DNA of 64,000 nt from Consotaella salsifontis (GCF_900167365.1 NZ_FUXL01000008.1:153475-217474); one strand, 5' to 3'; shown: positions 46,894 to 56,630, numbered from the stretch's first letter. Program-made: numbers and translations. Notes: a model not told the origin generated them from the letters alone.

Positions 46894-48787
46894 GGGGAGA
46901 CCCTTTCAGTTCGGCGAGGGCTCGGCTGCGGGTGCGAAGCATCTGGAAGGCCGCCACGCCCGCCACCGCCAGCAGGGCGGCCAGCGTCAGCGGTGTGCTG
47001 GTGCTGAGCAGCAGGCCGAGCGAGCCGGCGAGCATCAGCAGTCGCTCGACGATGCTGAGCCGGCAGGAGAAGAAGCCGGTCGCCGCCGACGAGAACGCGA
47101 TGACGCCGGGGATCGCCAGGGCGATGACCCAGAGGACGTCGACCAGCGATCCCTCCAGCAGCATCTCCGGGTGGGCGACGAAGGCGTAGGGGATGATGAA
47201 GGCCGGGATCGAGAGCTGAAACGCCTTGACCCCGGTCGTCATGGGGTTGGCCTTGGCCAGCCCGGCGGCGGCATAGGCGGTGATCGCCACCGGCGGCGTG
47301 ACGGCGGAGAACACGCCGAAGTAGAGCGCGAAGAGATGGGCGGAGAGCGGGAAAATGCCGGCGTCGATCATGCCCGGAATGGCGATCGCCGCGACCATGA
47401 TGTAGGCCGCCGAGGTGGGCAGTCCCATGCCCAGGATCAACGACGCGATCATGATGAGGACGAGCAGGAGATAGAGGTTGCCGGCCGCTAGGCTGACGAC
47501 CATCGAGGCGAAGCGGACGCCGATCCCGGTCTCGCTGGCAACGCCGATCACGATGCCCGCGGCCGCGGTCGTCACGGTGATGAGAACGGCATCCTTGGCG
47601 CCGTCGGCAAGCGTTGCGACGATGTCCTTGAAGCTCATCCGGGTGGCGGCCAGGATCGAGCTCACCACCAGCACCGAGCCGATGGCGATGACCGCCGACA
47701 TGTAGGGCGTGTAGCCCTGGAACATGATGATGACGACGACGAACAGCGGCACGATCAGATGGGCGCGCTTGAGCAGCGTCCGGCCGTTCGGAATGTCGAT
47801 CTCGCTCGGCGTGAGCAGGCCGAGACGGACCGTCTCGAAGTGCACCGAGGCGCCGACGCTAAGGAAGAACAGGATGGCAGGAACGGCCGCCGCCACGATC
47901 AGCGAGGTGTAGGGAATGCCGATGAACTCGGCCATCAGGAAGGACGCCGCGCCCATGATCGGCGGCAGCAGCTGGCCGCCGGTCGAGGCGGCGGCTTCGA
48001 CCGCGCCGGCGAATTCGGGCGGGTATTTCGCCTTTCGCATCAGCGGGATCGTGTAGGCGCCGGTGGAGGCCACGTTGGCGGTGGCGCTGCCGGAGATGGA
48101 GCCGATGAAGCCGCTGGCGAGGACGGCGACCTTGGCCGGTCCGCCGCGCGTCCGGCCGGCCAGCGCATAGGACAGATCCATGAAGAAGGCGCCGGCGCCG
48201 GAGCGCTCCAGAAACTTTCCGAACAGGATGAAGAGAAAGATGAACGTCGCCGATGCCGCCAGCGGAATGCCGAACACGCCCTCGGTCGTGAACACCAGCT
48301 GGTCGAGCACTTCCTTGAAGGAACTGCCGGAATAGGCGAAGGGGCGCGGCACGAGATGGCCGAACAGGGCGTAGCCGATGGCGACGACGCAGACCCACAC
48401 CATGCTCCAGCCGACGATTCGCCGGGTCGCCTCCAGGACGGTGACGAGAAGCAGGACGCCGACGATCACCTGCGTCGTCGTCAGCTCGTCGATCTGCGGA
48501 ATCCGCGCGATGATCGTGTCGTAGTCGAGCCAGCCCAGGAAGAACGTCGTTCCCAGTGCCGAGAAGAAGAAAAATGCGTCGAACAACGCATAGACCCGGG
48601 ATCGCCCCTTCCTGTAGACTGGATTGATCAGGAAGGCGATCGGCAGGAGTAGCATCAAGTGCGTCGTGCGCAGCTTGAATGCCTCCGGGAGGCCGAAATA
48701 GACCATCGAAAGATGGTACAGCGAAGCGATAAGCGCGAGTATCCACGAAATTCGGTAGAGATACTCGATGCGGAAATTTCGGAGCAT
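46883..48787 (-). CDS. TRAP transporter fused permease (4TM/12TM)
   Basis: 634 residues, with the small DctQ-like and large DctM-like membrane components fused, as in TAXI-type TRAP systems. More than fifteen hydrophobic segments are seen. Conserved regions are GKFLERSGAGAFFMDL near residue 190, FIGSISGSATANVASTG near 225 and GQLLPPIMGAASFLMAEFIG near 270. It works with the TAXI binding protein encoded upstream, importing a carboxylate with Na+ or H+. Confidence 0.94.
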   Translation of the reverse strand: MLRNFRIEYLYRISWILALIASLYHLSMVYFGLPEAFKLRTTHLMLLLPIAFLINPVYRKGRSRVYALFDAFFFFSALGTTFFLGWLDYDTIIARIPQIDELTTTQVIVGVLLLVTVLEATRRIVGWSMVWVCVVAIGYALFGHLVPRPFAYSGSSFKEVLDQLVFTTEGVFGIPLAASATFIFLFILFGKFLERSGAGAFFMDLSYALAGRTRGGPAKVAVLASGFIGSISGSATANVASTGAYTIPLMRKAKYPPEFAGAVEAAASTGGQLLPPIMGAASFLMAEFIGIPYTSLIVAAAVPAILFFLSVGASVHFETVRLGLLTPSEIDIPNGRTLLKRAHLIVPLFVVVIIMFQGYTPYMSAVIAIGSVLVVSSILAATRMSFKDIVATLADGAKDAVLITVTTAAAGIVIGVASETGIGVRFASMVVSLAAGNLYLLLVLIMIASLILGMGLPTSAAYIMVAAIAIPGMIDAGIFPLSAHLFALYFGVFSAVTPPVAITAYAAAGLAKANPMTTGVKAFQLSIPAFIIPYAFVAHPEMLLEGSLVDVLWVIALAIPGVIAFSSAATGFFSCRLSIVERLLMLAGSLGLLLSTSTPLTLAALLAVAGVAAFQMLRTRSRALAELKGSPHEN

Positions 48788-48851
48788 TGAAGCTCACCCC
48801 CCCCCACTGAAGCCAGGATCGCGCCAACGAGCGCCGGCGGCTCTGCGGCCG

Positions 48852-48877
48852 GGGGAGCCCATGGTCATGGGCTCCCC
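48852..48877. promoter_or_regulatory. Intercistronic stem-loop between binding-protein and permease genes
   Basis: A perfect inverted repeat GGGGAGCCCATG / CATGGGCTCCCC with only two bases between the arms. It lies between the stop of the TAXI gene and the start of the permease. Such hairpins often stabilise the 5' part of the transcript so that binding protein is made in excess over permease. Confidence 0.6.
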
Positions 48878-48912
48878 GTCGTCTTGGGCGATCCGGTGTG
48901 CCGAAAGCGTCG

Positions 48913-49890
48913 TCAGTCCTGAATGCCGGCTTCTTGATAGAAGCGGGCCGCGCCCTCATGCAGCGGGATCGGCAGGCCGGCCCGGCCCGCCGCGGGGCCG
49001 GTCAGGTAGTCGCGGATGCCCCCCGACAGCGCGCCGAGCGACTTGATGCCTTCCGGCGAATTGATCCATTTGGTCGCCTGGTAGATCACCTCGGCGTCGG
49101 CATCCTTGTTGGCGACGAGGATCACGCCGCCGCCGATGGTGCCGATCGCCTGGTCCTGGCCGTCGTAGCTGCCCGGCTGGATCGTGGCGTCGACGTAACC
49201 ATAGTCAGCATCGAGCTGCTTGCGCACGTCGTCGTTCAGCGCGAGGAAGCGCAGCGGCCGCGCCGAGGTGATCTCGGTGATGGGACCGTAGGGGATGCCC
49301 GAGAGCATCGTCACGGCGTCGATATGGCCGTCGCGCAGCAGCGAGCTGGCGTCGCCGATATTGACGAACTCGATCCGCCCGCCCCAGTCCTCGATCATGT
49401 CGTAGGTGATGCCATAGGCTTCCAGCACGCGCCGGGAGAGCAGCTCGTTTTCCCGCCCCTTCGGCCCGACCGCCAGCTTCAGCGGATAGTGCTGCTGCTT
49501 GATCTCCTCGAAGGATTTGACCGGAGCGCTGTCCAGGATGGCGAACTGGAAGATCGAATCCATGAACTTGGCCATGCCGCGGATGTTCTCGGCCTTGTCC
49601 TTGAAGGGCTCCAGGCCCTGATAGGCGGAGAACGCCAGGCCGGAGCTCGTATGGCCGAAGGTGGCCCGCCCCTTGTCGACGAGGAGCACGTTTCCGAGGG
49701 CTCCGCCGGATTTCACGTCGACCGAGATGGAGGGGAACTTGTCCCTCAGGATCTCGCTGACCTGAATGCCCAGGGCGTAGGTCGAGCCGGAGATCGAGCC
49801 CATGGCGATGACCACGTCGTCTGCCGCGCGAGCGACGGACGGCAAGGCGAAGGCCGCCGCGGCGGCGAGCGCCAAAAGCGATTTGCGCAT
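48913..49890 (-). CDS. TAXI-family TRAP transporter substrate-binding protein
   Basis: 325 residues with a signal peptide (MRKSLLALAAAAAFALPSVARA). The mature part starts DDVVIAMGSISGSTYALG, the TAXI hallmark region, and contains GGALGNVLLVDKGRATFG. The start at 49890 is preceded by GGGAGGAATT, an excellent ribosome-binding site, so the in-frame ATG at 49902 is not used. First gene of the - strand catabolic operon, facing the IclR gene across the twin operator. The substrate is likely the sugar acid degraded by the downstream enzymes. Confidence 0.93.
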   Translation of the reverse strand: MRKSLLALAAAAAFALPSVARAADDVVIAMGSISGSTYALGIQVSEILRDKFPSISVDVKSGGALGNVLLVDKGRATFGHTSSGLAFSAYQGLEPFKDKAENIRGMAKFMDSIFQFAILDSAPVKSFEEIKQQHYPLKLAVGPKGRENELLSRRVLEAYGITYDMIEDWGGRIEFVNIGDASSLLRDGHIDAVTMLSGIPYGPITEITSARPLRFLALNDDVRKQLDADYGYVDATIQPGSYDGQDQAIGTIGGGVILVANKDADAEVIYQATKWINSPEGIKSLGALSGGIRDYLTGPAAGRAGLPIPLHEGAARFYQEAGIQD

Positions 49891-49932
49891 AATTCCTCCC
49901 ATTTGATCCGAGGTGAATCGAAGCTAAAATGA

Positions 49933-49982
49933 TGCTATAGTAGCTACAAACGTCTGTCAAGATACGTTGCTATAATAGCGAC
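49933..49982. promoter_or_regulatory. Twin operator for the IclR-family regulator
   Basis: Two nearly identical 15-base boxes, TGCTATAGTAGCTAC (49933-49947) and TGCTATAATAGCGAC (49968-49982), each containing an imperfect palindrome GCTAT-A-GTAGC. Centres are 35 bases apart. They lie in the AT-rich gap between the divergent TAXI and IclR genes, so one regulator could control both directions. Confidence 0.65.
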
Positions 49983-50099
49983 TCTTTGGTATCGAGAGCG
50001 GGAGGGGCCGCCGCACCGGCGATCGGCTCAAGGGCAGCGACGGCGGCAAGGGCGCCGGCCGGCTTCGGCGTGCCGGCCACGAGATCGAGGGGTGTTCGG

Positions 50100-50837
50100 G
50101 TGCAGCGAGGCGAGATCGAAAATGTGAATTCGGCGCAGCCGAACCAGAGTGTAATCGACGGCTTCCGCTGCCTGCAGTACATCGCCTCGAGCGAGCAGCC
50201 CGTCGGGGGGCGCGAACTGGCCAGGGCGCTGGGTCTCGACCCTTCGCGCGTCAATCGCCTGCTGCTGACGATGGCGCACATGGGCCTGACGCAGAAGACG
50301 GCGAAGCGGAAATACGTCACCGGCCACGGCATCCACGTTCTGGCTGCCCAATCGATCCGCCGATCAGGGCTGTTCCGGGCGACCGCCGAGGCGCTGGAGA
50401 AGCTGGCCCACCCGGATTTCACCACGGCGCTCGGGTCGCTCTGGGAAGGGCACGTCGTCTACCTCTACCATGCCAGGGCCGGCGACTCGCTGTCGCAGGC
50501 GCTGGGCGGCTACCGGATCCAGCACCCGTGCGAATCCGTCATCGGCCTGTGCCTGCTCTCCCAGCGCGGCGACGACGAGATCGCCGCCATGGTCGGCGAC
50601 GAGCGGTTCGGCGCGGCACGGGCGGTCATCGAGGCGGCGCGCCGCCGCGGCTTCGTCATCTGGCGCCTGGCGGACGGCGAAGTCCGTCTGGCGACCACGG
50701 TGGCCGGCACGGACTCGGCCTTGGCCTTCTCCAGGCTCTACGGCTATGCCGACGAGGCCGCCCTGCAGGAGAAGTGCGATCTCCTGTTCGAAAAGGCGCG
50801 TGAGATCTCCGAACAGGTCGGGAACGAGGACCGATAG
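50100..50837 (+). CDS. IclR-family transcriptional regulator
   Basis: 245 residues from the GTG at 50100, preceded by GAGGGG at 7 bases; the frame is open back to 49986 and another GTG lies at 50124. The N-terminal winged helix-turn-helix reads GGRELARALGLDPSRVNRLL near residue 35. The C-terminal effector domain includes GSLWEGHVVYLYHAR and ESVIGLCLLS. It probably controls the divergent transport and catabolic operon in response to its substrate. Confidence 0.88.
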   Translation: MQRGEIENVNSAQPNQSVIDGFRCLQYIASSEQPVGGRELARALGLDPSRVNRLLLTMAHMGLTQKTAKRKYVTGHGIHVLAAQSIRRSGLFRATAEALEKLAHPDFTTALGSLWEGHVVYLYHARAGDSLSQALGGYRIQHPCESVIGLCLLSQRGDDEIAAMVGDERFGAARAVIEAARRRGFVIWRLADGEVRLATTVAGTDSALAFSRLYGYADEAALQEKCDLLFEKAREISEQVGNEDR

Positions 50838-51027
50838 CGTTCGCGGCCGCAGGGCGGGCCACGCCGTGACCATCCGTCCGGAGCGCCAGGGGCGCCCAAA
50901 ATGCAGCGACGGCATGATCGCCCGAGACATTGGCGATCAATCGGCATCCAGACATTCCGCTCTCCGAAGCGGGCGCCTCGGGCCGGACTGGACTTGCATC
51001 GGGAAAGTGGAGAGGGATTTTGGATTT

Positions 51028-51185
51028 CTACGCTGCCAGCCTTTCGAACTGAAGGAGGCTGACGAAGTCGAGTGCCGAATGGCGCCAGACAGGGTTTGTA
51101 GAAAGCGTCGATATATCGGCCGATGGCGGCCGTGGCCTCGGCGCGGCTTTGGAAGACGGTGCGCCAGACCAGCTGACGTTGCCCC
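51028..51185 (-). pseudogene. IS3-type transposase, C-terminal remnant
   Basis: The - strand reads VWRTVFQSRAEATAAIGRYI then DAFY, and after a frame shift PVWRHSALDFVSLLQFERLA and a stop. This is the normal end of an IS3-family OrfB. The rest of the gene is missing. It abuts the broken element at 51190. Confidence 0.75.
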
Positions 51186-51189
51186 CAAG

Positions 51190-52410
51190 TTTTGTCCAGC
51201 CGCGGGTTCGTTTCCGGCGGTTGGGTTGCCCGGATGGGCGGGGAGATCGACGGGCAGCGGCGCGGAGCCAACCACGGAGCGCAACGCCAGAGCCCGTCGC
51301 GGTTTCAGGGTTGCGGCAAACTCGGCCGGAGTGCTCCAGTCGAGCTGCGAGTGTGGACGCGCCGTGTTGTAGTCGGCGCGCCAGAGCGCCAGCGCCGTCC
51401 GGGCATGAGGGAGAGACGAGAACAGCGTTTCGCCCCGAAGCTCGTCGCGCAGACGGCCGTTGAAGTTCTCGATGGTGAGCAGCGCAGCGCCACCGGTTCG
51501 AGCAAGCTGCGAACGTTCTGCATGGGCTTTCCCGGTGCGATGTAGTGCCACTCGACCCTGGCCCGGTCGGCCCAACTCAGGATGGCGTTCGAGGTGAACT
51601 CGCTGCCGATCATCTTGGGCTTCCCGTGCTCGGCTATCAGCCGATCCAGTTCGCGGGCGACGCGGACGCCGGACAGCGAGGTGTCGGCAATCAGCGCCAG
51701 GTTCTCGCGGGTGCAGTCGTCGACGATGGTGAGGATTCGGAAACGACGCCCGTCATCGAGCTGGTCGGCGACGAAGTCCAGTGACCAGCGCTCGCCCGGT
51801 GCCAGCGGCACCAGCATCGACGCTCGCGTGCCGATCGCCCGCTTGCGGCTGCCGCGGCGGCGCACCGCCAGCCGTTCCTCGCGGTAGAGCCGGAACAGCT
51901 TCTTGTGATTGACCGTGTGGCCCTCGCGCCTGAGCAGGACGTGCAGGCGCCGATAGCCGAAGCGGCGGCGCTCCCGGGCAAGAGAGATCATCCGCGCCCG
52001 CAGATCCCGTCATCGGAGCGGATGGAGCGATGACGGAACGTCATGCGGCAGCAGCCGATGGCTTTGCACGCCCGCCGTTCGCTCATCTCGTGGCGCTCCA
52101 TGAGGTGGGCGACAGCTTTTCGTCTGGCAGCGGGCGTCACCACTTCTTTCCCAAGAGGTCCTTCAGTGCGACATTGTCCAGCATGGCGTCGGCGAGCATG
52201 CGCTTCAGCTTGGCGTTCTCGTCTTCCAGCGACCGCAGCCGCTTGGCCTCCGAGACCTCCATGCCGCCGAACTTCGCCTTCCACTTGTAGATGCTGGCGT
52301 CGCTGACACCATGCTTGCGGCAGAGTTCGGCGACCGGAACCCCGGCCTCGTGCTTCAGGATGCCGATGATCTGCTTCTGTATTCGGTGTCCTCCAGTCAA
52401 GCGCCACGTC
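51190..52410 (-). pseudogene. Broken IS3-family element (OrfA and OrfB with frame shifts)
   Basis: OrfA part: QIIGILKHEAGVPVAELCRK to LKDLLGKKW near 52137-52400, without its start. OrfB part: KAVAHLMERHEMSERRACKA in one frame, then ARERRRFGYRRLHVLLRREG in a second frame from about 51990, then after PGKPMQN (near 51520) a third frame with NFNGRLRDELRGETLF and NTARPHSQLDWSTPAEFAA. Two frame shifts therefore break OrfB. The DDE core region (WSLDFVADQLDDGRRFR) can still be read. Confidence 0.85.
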
Positions 52411-52588
52411 CGATGCAGGTTCTTTGCTTCTGTTCGCGGTCGGCACCTGGCCGCCGGCATGATGGTGTTCGGAGGTCCGTTCGGTTCAAAGCTCTTCGAC
52501 GTGCTCGGGGGCCGGCAACGACAGATCATGCAAACTCGCTCGGACCGCGCCCTGCATCGAGCGCTGGCCATTCCCTGGAATGGCCTGC

Positions 52589-53935
52589 CTAGGCGGCCGT
52601 CCAGCGGAAGTCCTGTTCGTCAATCCACATGCGATGAAGCGTGACCGCCATCCTCCGAGCAAGCGCCACCTTGGCGCGTCGAACTCCCTGACGGTCGGCA
52701 ATCTTCATAGCCCAGGCCTTCATACTCGACCACCGGGTCGTCGGGGGAAGGATAACATTGGCCGCCTCGAACAAAGCGGTTCGCGTTTCACCGTCGCCGA
52801 CCTTTGTGATGCGACCGACCCTGTCGACTTCTCCAGACTGGTATCGTCGCGGAGTGAGGCCGAGATAGGCACCCACGGACCTGGATCGCCGGAAGCGCGT
52901 GGGGTCGTCGATTGTCGCCCTGTAGGTGAGTGCCGTCACGGGTCCAACGCCAGGCATGGTCATAAGGCGACGACAGATTGGCTCCGCACGAACTACCTTG
53001 AGGACCAGGCGGTGCAGATCTGCCAGGGTCTCGCGCAGGCTCTTATGCAACTGCAAGAGCGGCTCGAAGATTGCCAGTAATCCGGGATCTAGCCCAATCA
53101 GTTGACGGATCCTGACCTCGAACCGAACGCGCGTCACCGCGCCGATCTTCAGTCCCAACGGCCGCAATAGACCCCGGATGACCTGCTCGTTGCCCGTCAG
53201 TGCTCTCACGGCGGCCTTGCACGCCGCCGTCAGCGTACGCAGCCGCTGGCCGGCTGCGGACTTCAGATAGACGGGTTTGAACCAACCTGTGCGGACGATT
53301 TGCGCGATGCCCTGCGCGTCGTTCCGGTCCGTCTTCAACGTCATCGCGCTCAGCGCCGCTTTGACATGCCGGCTCTCCAGACACACGACGGGGAAGCCCT
53401 CGTCGACAAGATGCCCGCCGATCCATTCCGAGGTCGCGCCCCGAACCTCGCCGATCCGGGGATCGACGATGGCGATCTTCTTGCCGGAATAGTCGACGAA
53501 GACCTTGTCGCCCGCCACGTGCTCCTGGCGCATGGTCGGCGAAAGCCGGTGCTTGAAGCTTCGGAACAGTTCGCAGAAACGGCTGTAGCCGTAGCCGCCG
53601 GGATGAACGGCGCGATATTCGTCCCAAAGAATCTGCAGGGTGACACTGGGCTTCTTCAACTCGACCGCGATATCGGCCCAGTTGGGTTCCGGCCGCCGTC
53701 GCATGCCTTGCTTGACGCCGGCACGGTCGAACAGCCTGTTCTCGAGCGCATCGTCGGTCATCTCGCCGGGCAGCGGCCAGCTCAGCCCCGCCGCCGCGGC
53801 GCGCTTCAGATTGTCCTGGATGGTGCTCTTCGCCACGCCGAGCATCACGGCGATCTCCCGGGCGCTGACGCTGTCCCGGGTGAGCCGAAGCATCTGTCGC
53901 AATTGTCTCATGGTCAGCCTTCTCTTTGCCGGCAT
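52589..53935 (-). pseudogene. In-frame chimera: IS21 IstA N-terminal half fused to IS110 transposase C-terminal half
   Basis: A single open frame of 448 codons. Residues 1 to about 165 are IS21-type IstA: helix-turn-helix [45 protein letters not shown]. From about residue 168 the sequence becomes an IS110-family transposase: LESRHVKAALSAMTLKTDRN then DAQGIAQIVRTGWF, and the C-terminal Tnp_20 region MTMPGVGPVTALTYRATIDD to YLGLTPRRYQSGEVDR. The joint lies near 53,430-53,440. The DDE end of IstA and the N-terminal RuvC-like part of the IS110 enzyme are both missing, so transposition activity is not expected. Confidence 0.8.
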
Positions 53936-54013
53936 CGCGCTCTCCTCATTGGACAGGGAGCTTGATGCCCGAGTTGCTGACCCAGGGTCTTCAGACGCCG
54001 GAAGGTGGCCGGT

Positions 54014-54096
54014 GATTGATCGGAAATGCTGGCCGGCTTCATCCCGGAATGGTGGCCGACATCAAATCAGAATACCCGGCCGGTTTGAATCGGAAT
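54014..54096. repeat. Terminal repeats of an IS21-type element
   Basis: Three related boxes follow each other: GATCGGAAATGCTGGCCGGC, CCGGAATGGTGGCCGACATC and TCAGAATACCCGGCCGGTTT, then a further GAATCGGAAT. Multiple short terminal repeats like these sit upstream of istA in IS21 elements. They lie upstream of the istA part of the chimera on its transcribed strand. Confidence 0.6.
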
Positions 54097-54097
54097 C

Positions 54098-54836
54098 CGC
54101 AGTCGAGGCCATCGCGGCGATCTGCGAGGAATTCGAACATTACGGCTGGCGCCGCGTTCGGGCGGCTCTTCGCCACCAGGGCATGGTGGTCAATCACAAG
54201 AAGATCCGGCGTCTGATGCGCGCGCACGACTTGCAGCCGAAGATGCGCCGCTGTTTCAAAGCGACAACGGACAGCGACCATGACGAGCCGATCTTTCCCA
54301 ATCTGGCCAAGGGCATGAAGCCCGACGGACCGAACCAGCTCTGGATCGCCGATATCACCTTCGTGGCGATCATGACGGGCTTCGTCTACCTGGCCGTGGT
54401 CATCGATGCGTGGTCGCGCAGGGTCGTTGGATACGCCATCTCCCGCTTGATCGATGGGCGCCTGACAAGCGCGGCCTTGCTCGCCTCCATCGAGCGCCGC
54501 ACGCCACCGCCGGGCTGCGTTCACCATTCGGACTGCGGTTCACAATATGCCGCCAAGGCCTACCGCAAGCTGCTTGCCGACCACGGCCTCGTCGGGTCGA
54601 TGGGTCGGCGCGGCAATCCCTACGACAATGCCAAGGCCGAAAGCTTCATGAAGACGTTGAAGGTCGAGGCGGTCTATTCGATGGAGTTCGAAACGTTCGA
54701 CGATGTCGCTGGCAACCTTCCCCGCTTCATCGACGAGGTCTACAACACGCGGCGGCTGCATTCCGCACTCGGTTACCTCAGCCCCGCCCAATTCGAGGAT
54801 CAACAATCCCGGCCGCCGGTCAAAACTGCCGCGTGA
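54098..54836 (+). pseudogene. IS3-family OrfB transposase lacking its N terminus
   Basis: Homology starts at [20 protein letters not shown] and runs to the stop (SRPPVKTAA), including the DDE core: Asp in [17 protein letters not shown], Asp in [13 protein letters not shown] and Glu in [14 protein letters not shown]. The usual first 60 residues are replaced by IS21 terminal-repeat DNA; the frame remains open upstream to 53640 only by chance. No OrfA or left inverted repeat is present. Confidence 0.8.
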
Positions 54837-55133
54837 CCTTGTCCGCCCCGAGGGGCCCCACTCCATCTCCTGGCCGGGTTTTGCTCCGTCGTTGACAGAC
54901 AAACGATCGCTGGATCGTTTTCTGGTCCTCCTCACTCTGCAGCGAGGCGCCCGAAAGGGCGATGGCGCCTTTCGACCAGCCGATGATCTTCAACACCCAT
55001 CGACCGTCCGGTAGGATGGCGCGGATCCGAGCTTCCGGCTCATCCGAAGTCCAGGTTTTCGGAACAACGGGCGCAGACCATCGATATCGTTCGAGGTGGT
55101 GCCGCCTTCGGCAGGCGACGCGGAACCATGCCC

Positions 55134-56000
55134 TCAATAGCTGTACGACTGTGGCAGGCTCCCGTAACAGAACTCGCCGACGACCGTCGCCACCCAATCC
55201 GAAAGCGCTTCATAAAGCTTGTCGCCCATCTCCGCAGAGGCGACCGTCGGGAAGCCCAGGATGCCCTGATAGTCGGGATGCTCATTGGTCGTCTTTCGCG
55301 GCGCGTAGACGCCTCCGCCGGAAACGACCGGCGACACGAACGGCGCGGCCGGAGGAGCCATCTCCAGGACATAATCCTTCATCCGCTCGGTGACGACGAG
55401 CTCCGGATTCTGCCAAAGCTGCCGGGCGGTCTCGCCCATGCCGCCATGGCCGTCGCGAGCGTTCTTCGGGATGTTTCGCGTCAACTCCGGCGGGAGCGAC
55501 GCGAGGATCGTCGGCAGGATCTGCACGACCAGCGGCAGCCAGTTCAGCACGATGACCTTGAGGTCGTCGTCGGTCTCGTGCGCCAGTTCCCGCGCCGCAA
55601 CCATCAGCGCGCCGAGGCTCATGTCATGGCCCATCACCAGCGCAATGTTGCGGACGCCATCACGGTAGAGGTTGAGGCAGACCTCCTTCACGAGCAGGAT
55701 CAGCGTGCTCGGCTTCAGGTCGATGCTGCCGGGAAAGCGCAGATTGGCGATCGGGCCGTAGGGGATCGTCGGTCCGAAGATCGCCTTCCGGCCCGCCTCC
55801 TCCAGCTTGAGCACCGCCCGCCGGACGATCTCCTCGATCTGAAAATTGTCCTGACCGAGCGGCAGATGCCCGGCGTGCTGCTCGATCGCACCGACGGGGA
55901 CGAGCGTCACGTCGGTCTCGGCAAGCCGTTCGGCCAGTTCTTGCGAGGTCATCGTGGTCCACGATTTGGGACCGCGGACCGAATAGAGGATATCGCTCAT
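55134..56000 (-). CDS. Creatininase-family amidohydrolase
   Basis: 288 residues of the creatininase superfamily of metal-dependent amide hydrolases. The hallmark LVPVGAIEQHAGHLPLGQD lies near residue 34 and supplies Glu, His and Asp ligands; VMGHDMSLGALM near 123 and DGHGGMGETA near 187 complete the set. Start at MSDILYS; upstream in-frame sequence lacks homology. Last gene of the - strand transport operon. The substrate is probably the compound taken up by the ABC transporter, but creatinine itself is only one of many possibilities. Confidence 0.85.
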   Translation of the reverse strand: MSDILYSVRGPKSWTTMTSQELAERLAETDVTLVPVGAIEQHAGHLPLGQDNFQIEEIVRRAVLKLEEAGRKAIFGPTIPYGPIANLRFPGSIDLKPSTLILLVKEVCLNLYRDGVRNIALVMGHDMSLGALMVAARELAHETDDDLKVIVLNWLPLVVQILPTILASLPPELTRNIPKNARDGHGGMGETARQLWQNPELVVTERMKDYVLEMAPPAAPFVSPVVSGGGVYAPRKTTNEHPDYQGILGFPTVASAEMGDKLYEALSDWVATVVGEFCYGSLPQSYSY

Positions 56001-56079
56001 CTGCTCACTTTCCCTGAATGGACATCCGGCCGATCGCACGGTGGGACCGTATCGTCGACGGTGCGTCGGTGGCGGGCCT

Positions 56080-56571
56080 TCAGCCGGCCAGCGGCGTGGG
56101 CTGAATGATCTCGATCCAATAACCGTCAGGATCGCGGACGAAGGCAATGCCCTTCATGCGACCGTCGGTCAGGCGTTTCTGGAAGGTCACGCCCAGCGCC
56201 TCGAACCGCTCACAGGCGGCCACCACGTCAGGCACAGAAAGACAGATGTGGCCAAAGCCGCGCGGTTCGGCGTTGCCGTCGTGGTAGCGAAATTCCGCCT
56301 GCTCTTCCGTGCCGTGATTGTGGGTGAGCTCGAGAACGCCGGGGATCGACTTCCGCCACCGGCTGCGCTCGGCTTCGTCGGCGGGCATCGCCTCGACATC
56401 CACGCCCAACGCGAGAAAATACAGGCTGAATCCCGCCTCGGAAAAATCCTGGTGCTCGATGAGCGCAAAACCGAGGATGCGGGTGTAGAAATCGAGCGAC
56501 GCACGGGCGTCGCAAACCCGGATCATCGTGTGATTGAAGACAAAATCGCGCGTGGCGGGGTCTGCGGCCAT
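56080..56571 (-). CDS. gloA: Lactoylglutathione lyase-like VOC protein (glyoxalase I)
   Basis: 163 residues closely matching glyoxalase I: FVFNHTMIRVCDARASLDFY at the start with the first metal His, VLELTHNHGTEEQ with Glu near residue 80, GFGHICLSVPDV with the second His near 107 and DGYWIEIIQP with the final Glu near 155. All four ligands are present. It lies inside the ABC/creatininase operon; the chromosomal gloA may be elsewhere, and this copy could have a related substrate. Confidence 0.85.
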   Translation of the reverse strand: MAADPATRDFVFNHTMIRVCDARASLDFYTRILGFALIEHQDFSEAGFSLYFLALGVDVEAMPADEAERSRWRKSIPGVLELTHNHGTEEQAEFRYHDGNAEPRGFGHICLSVPDVVAACERFEALGVTFQKRLTDGRMKGIAFVRDPDGYWIEIIQPTPLAG

Positions 56572-56630
56572 TGTTCCTGTCCTGCTGGTGGTTGTCGAGG
56601 GGAGTCCCTGGGACGTGGCGGCGACCGGCA

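Noticed and set aside
54837..55133. Possible gene on the - strand (54820-55197)
   Set aside because: One stretch looks protein-like (ILPDGRWVLKIIGWSKG), but there is no clear start, it runs into IS3 DNA on one side and overlaps the creatininase gene on the other.
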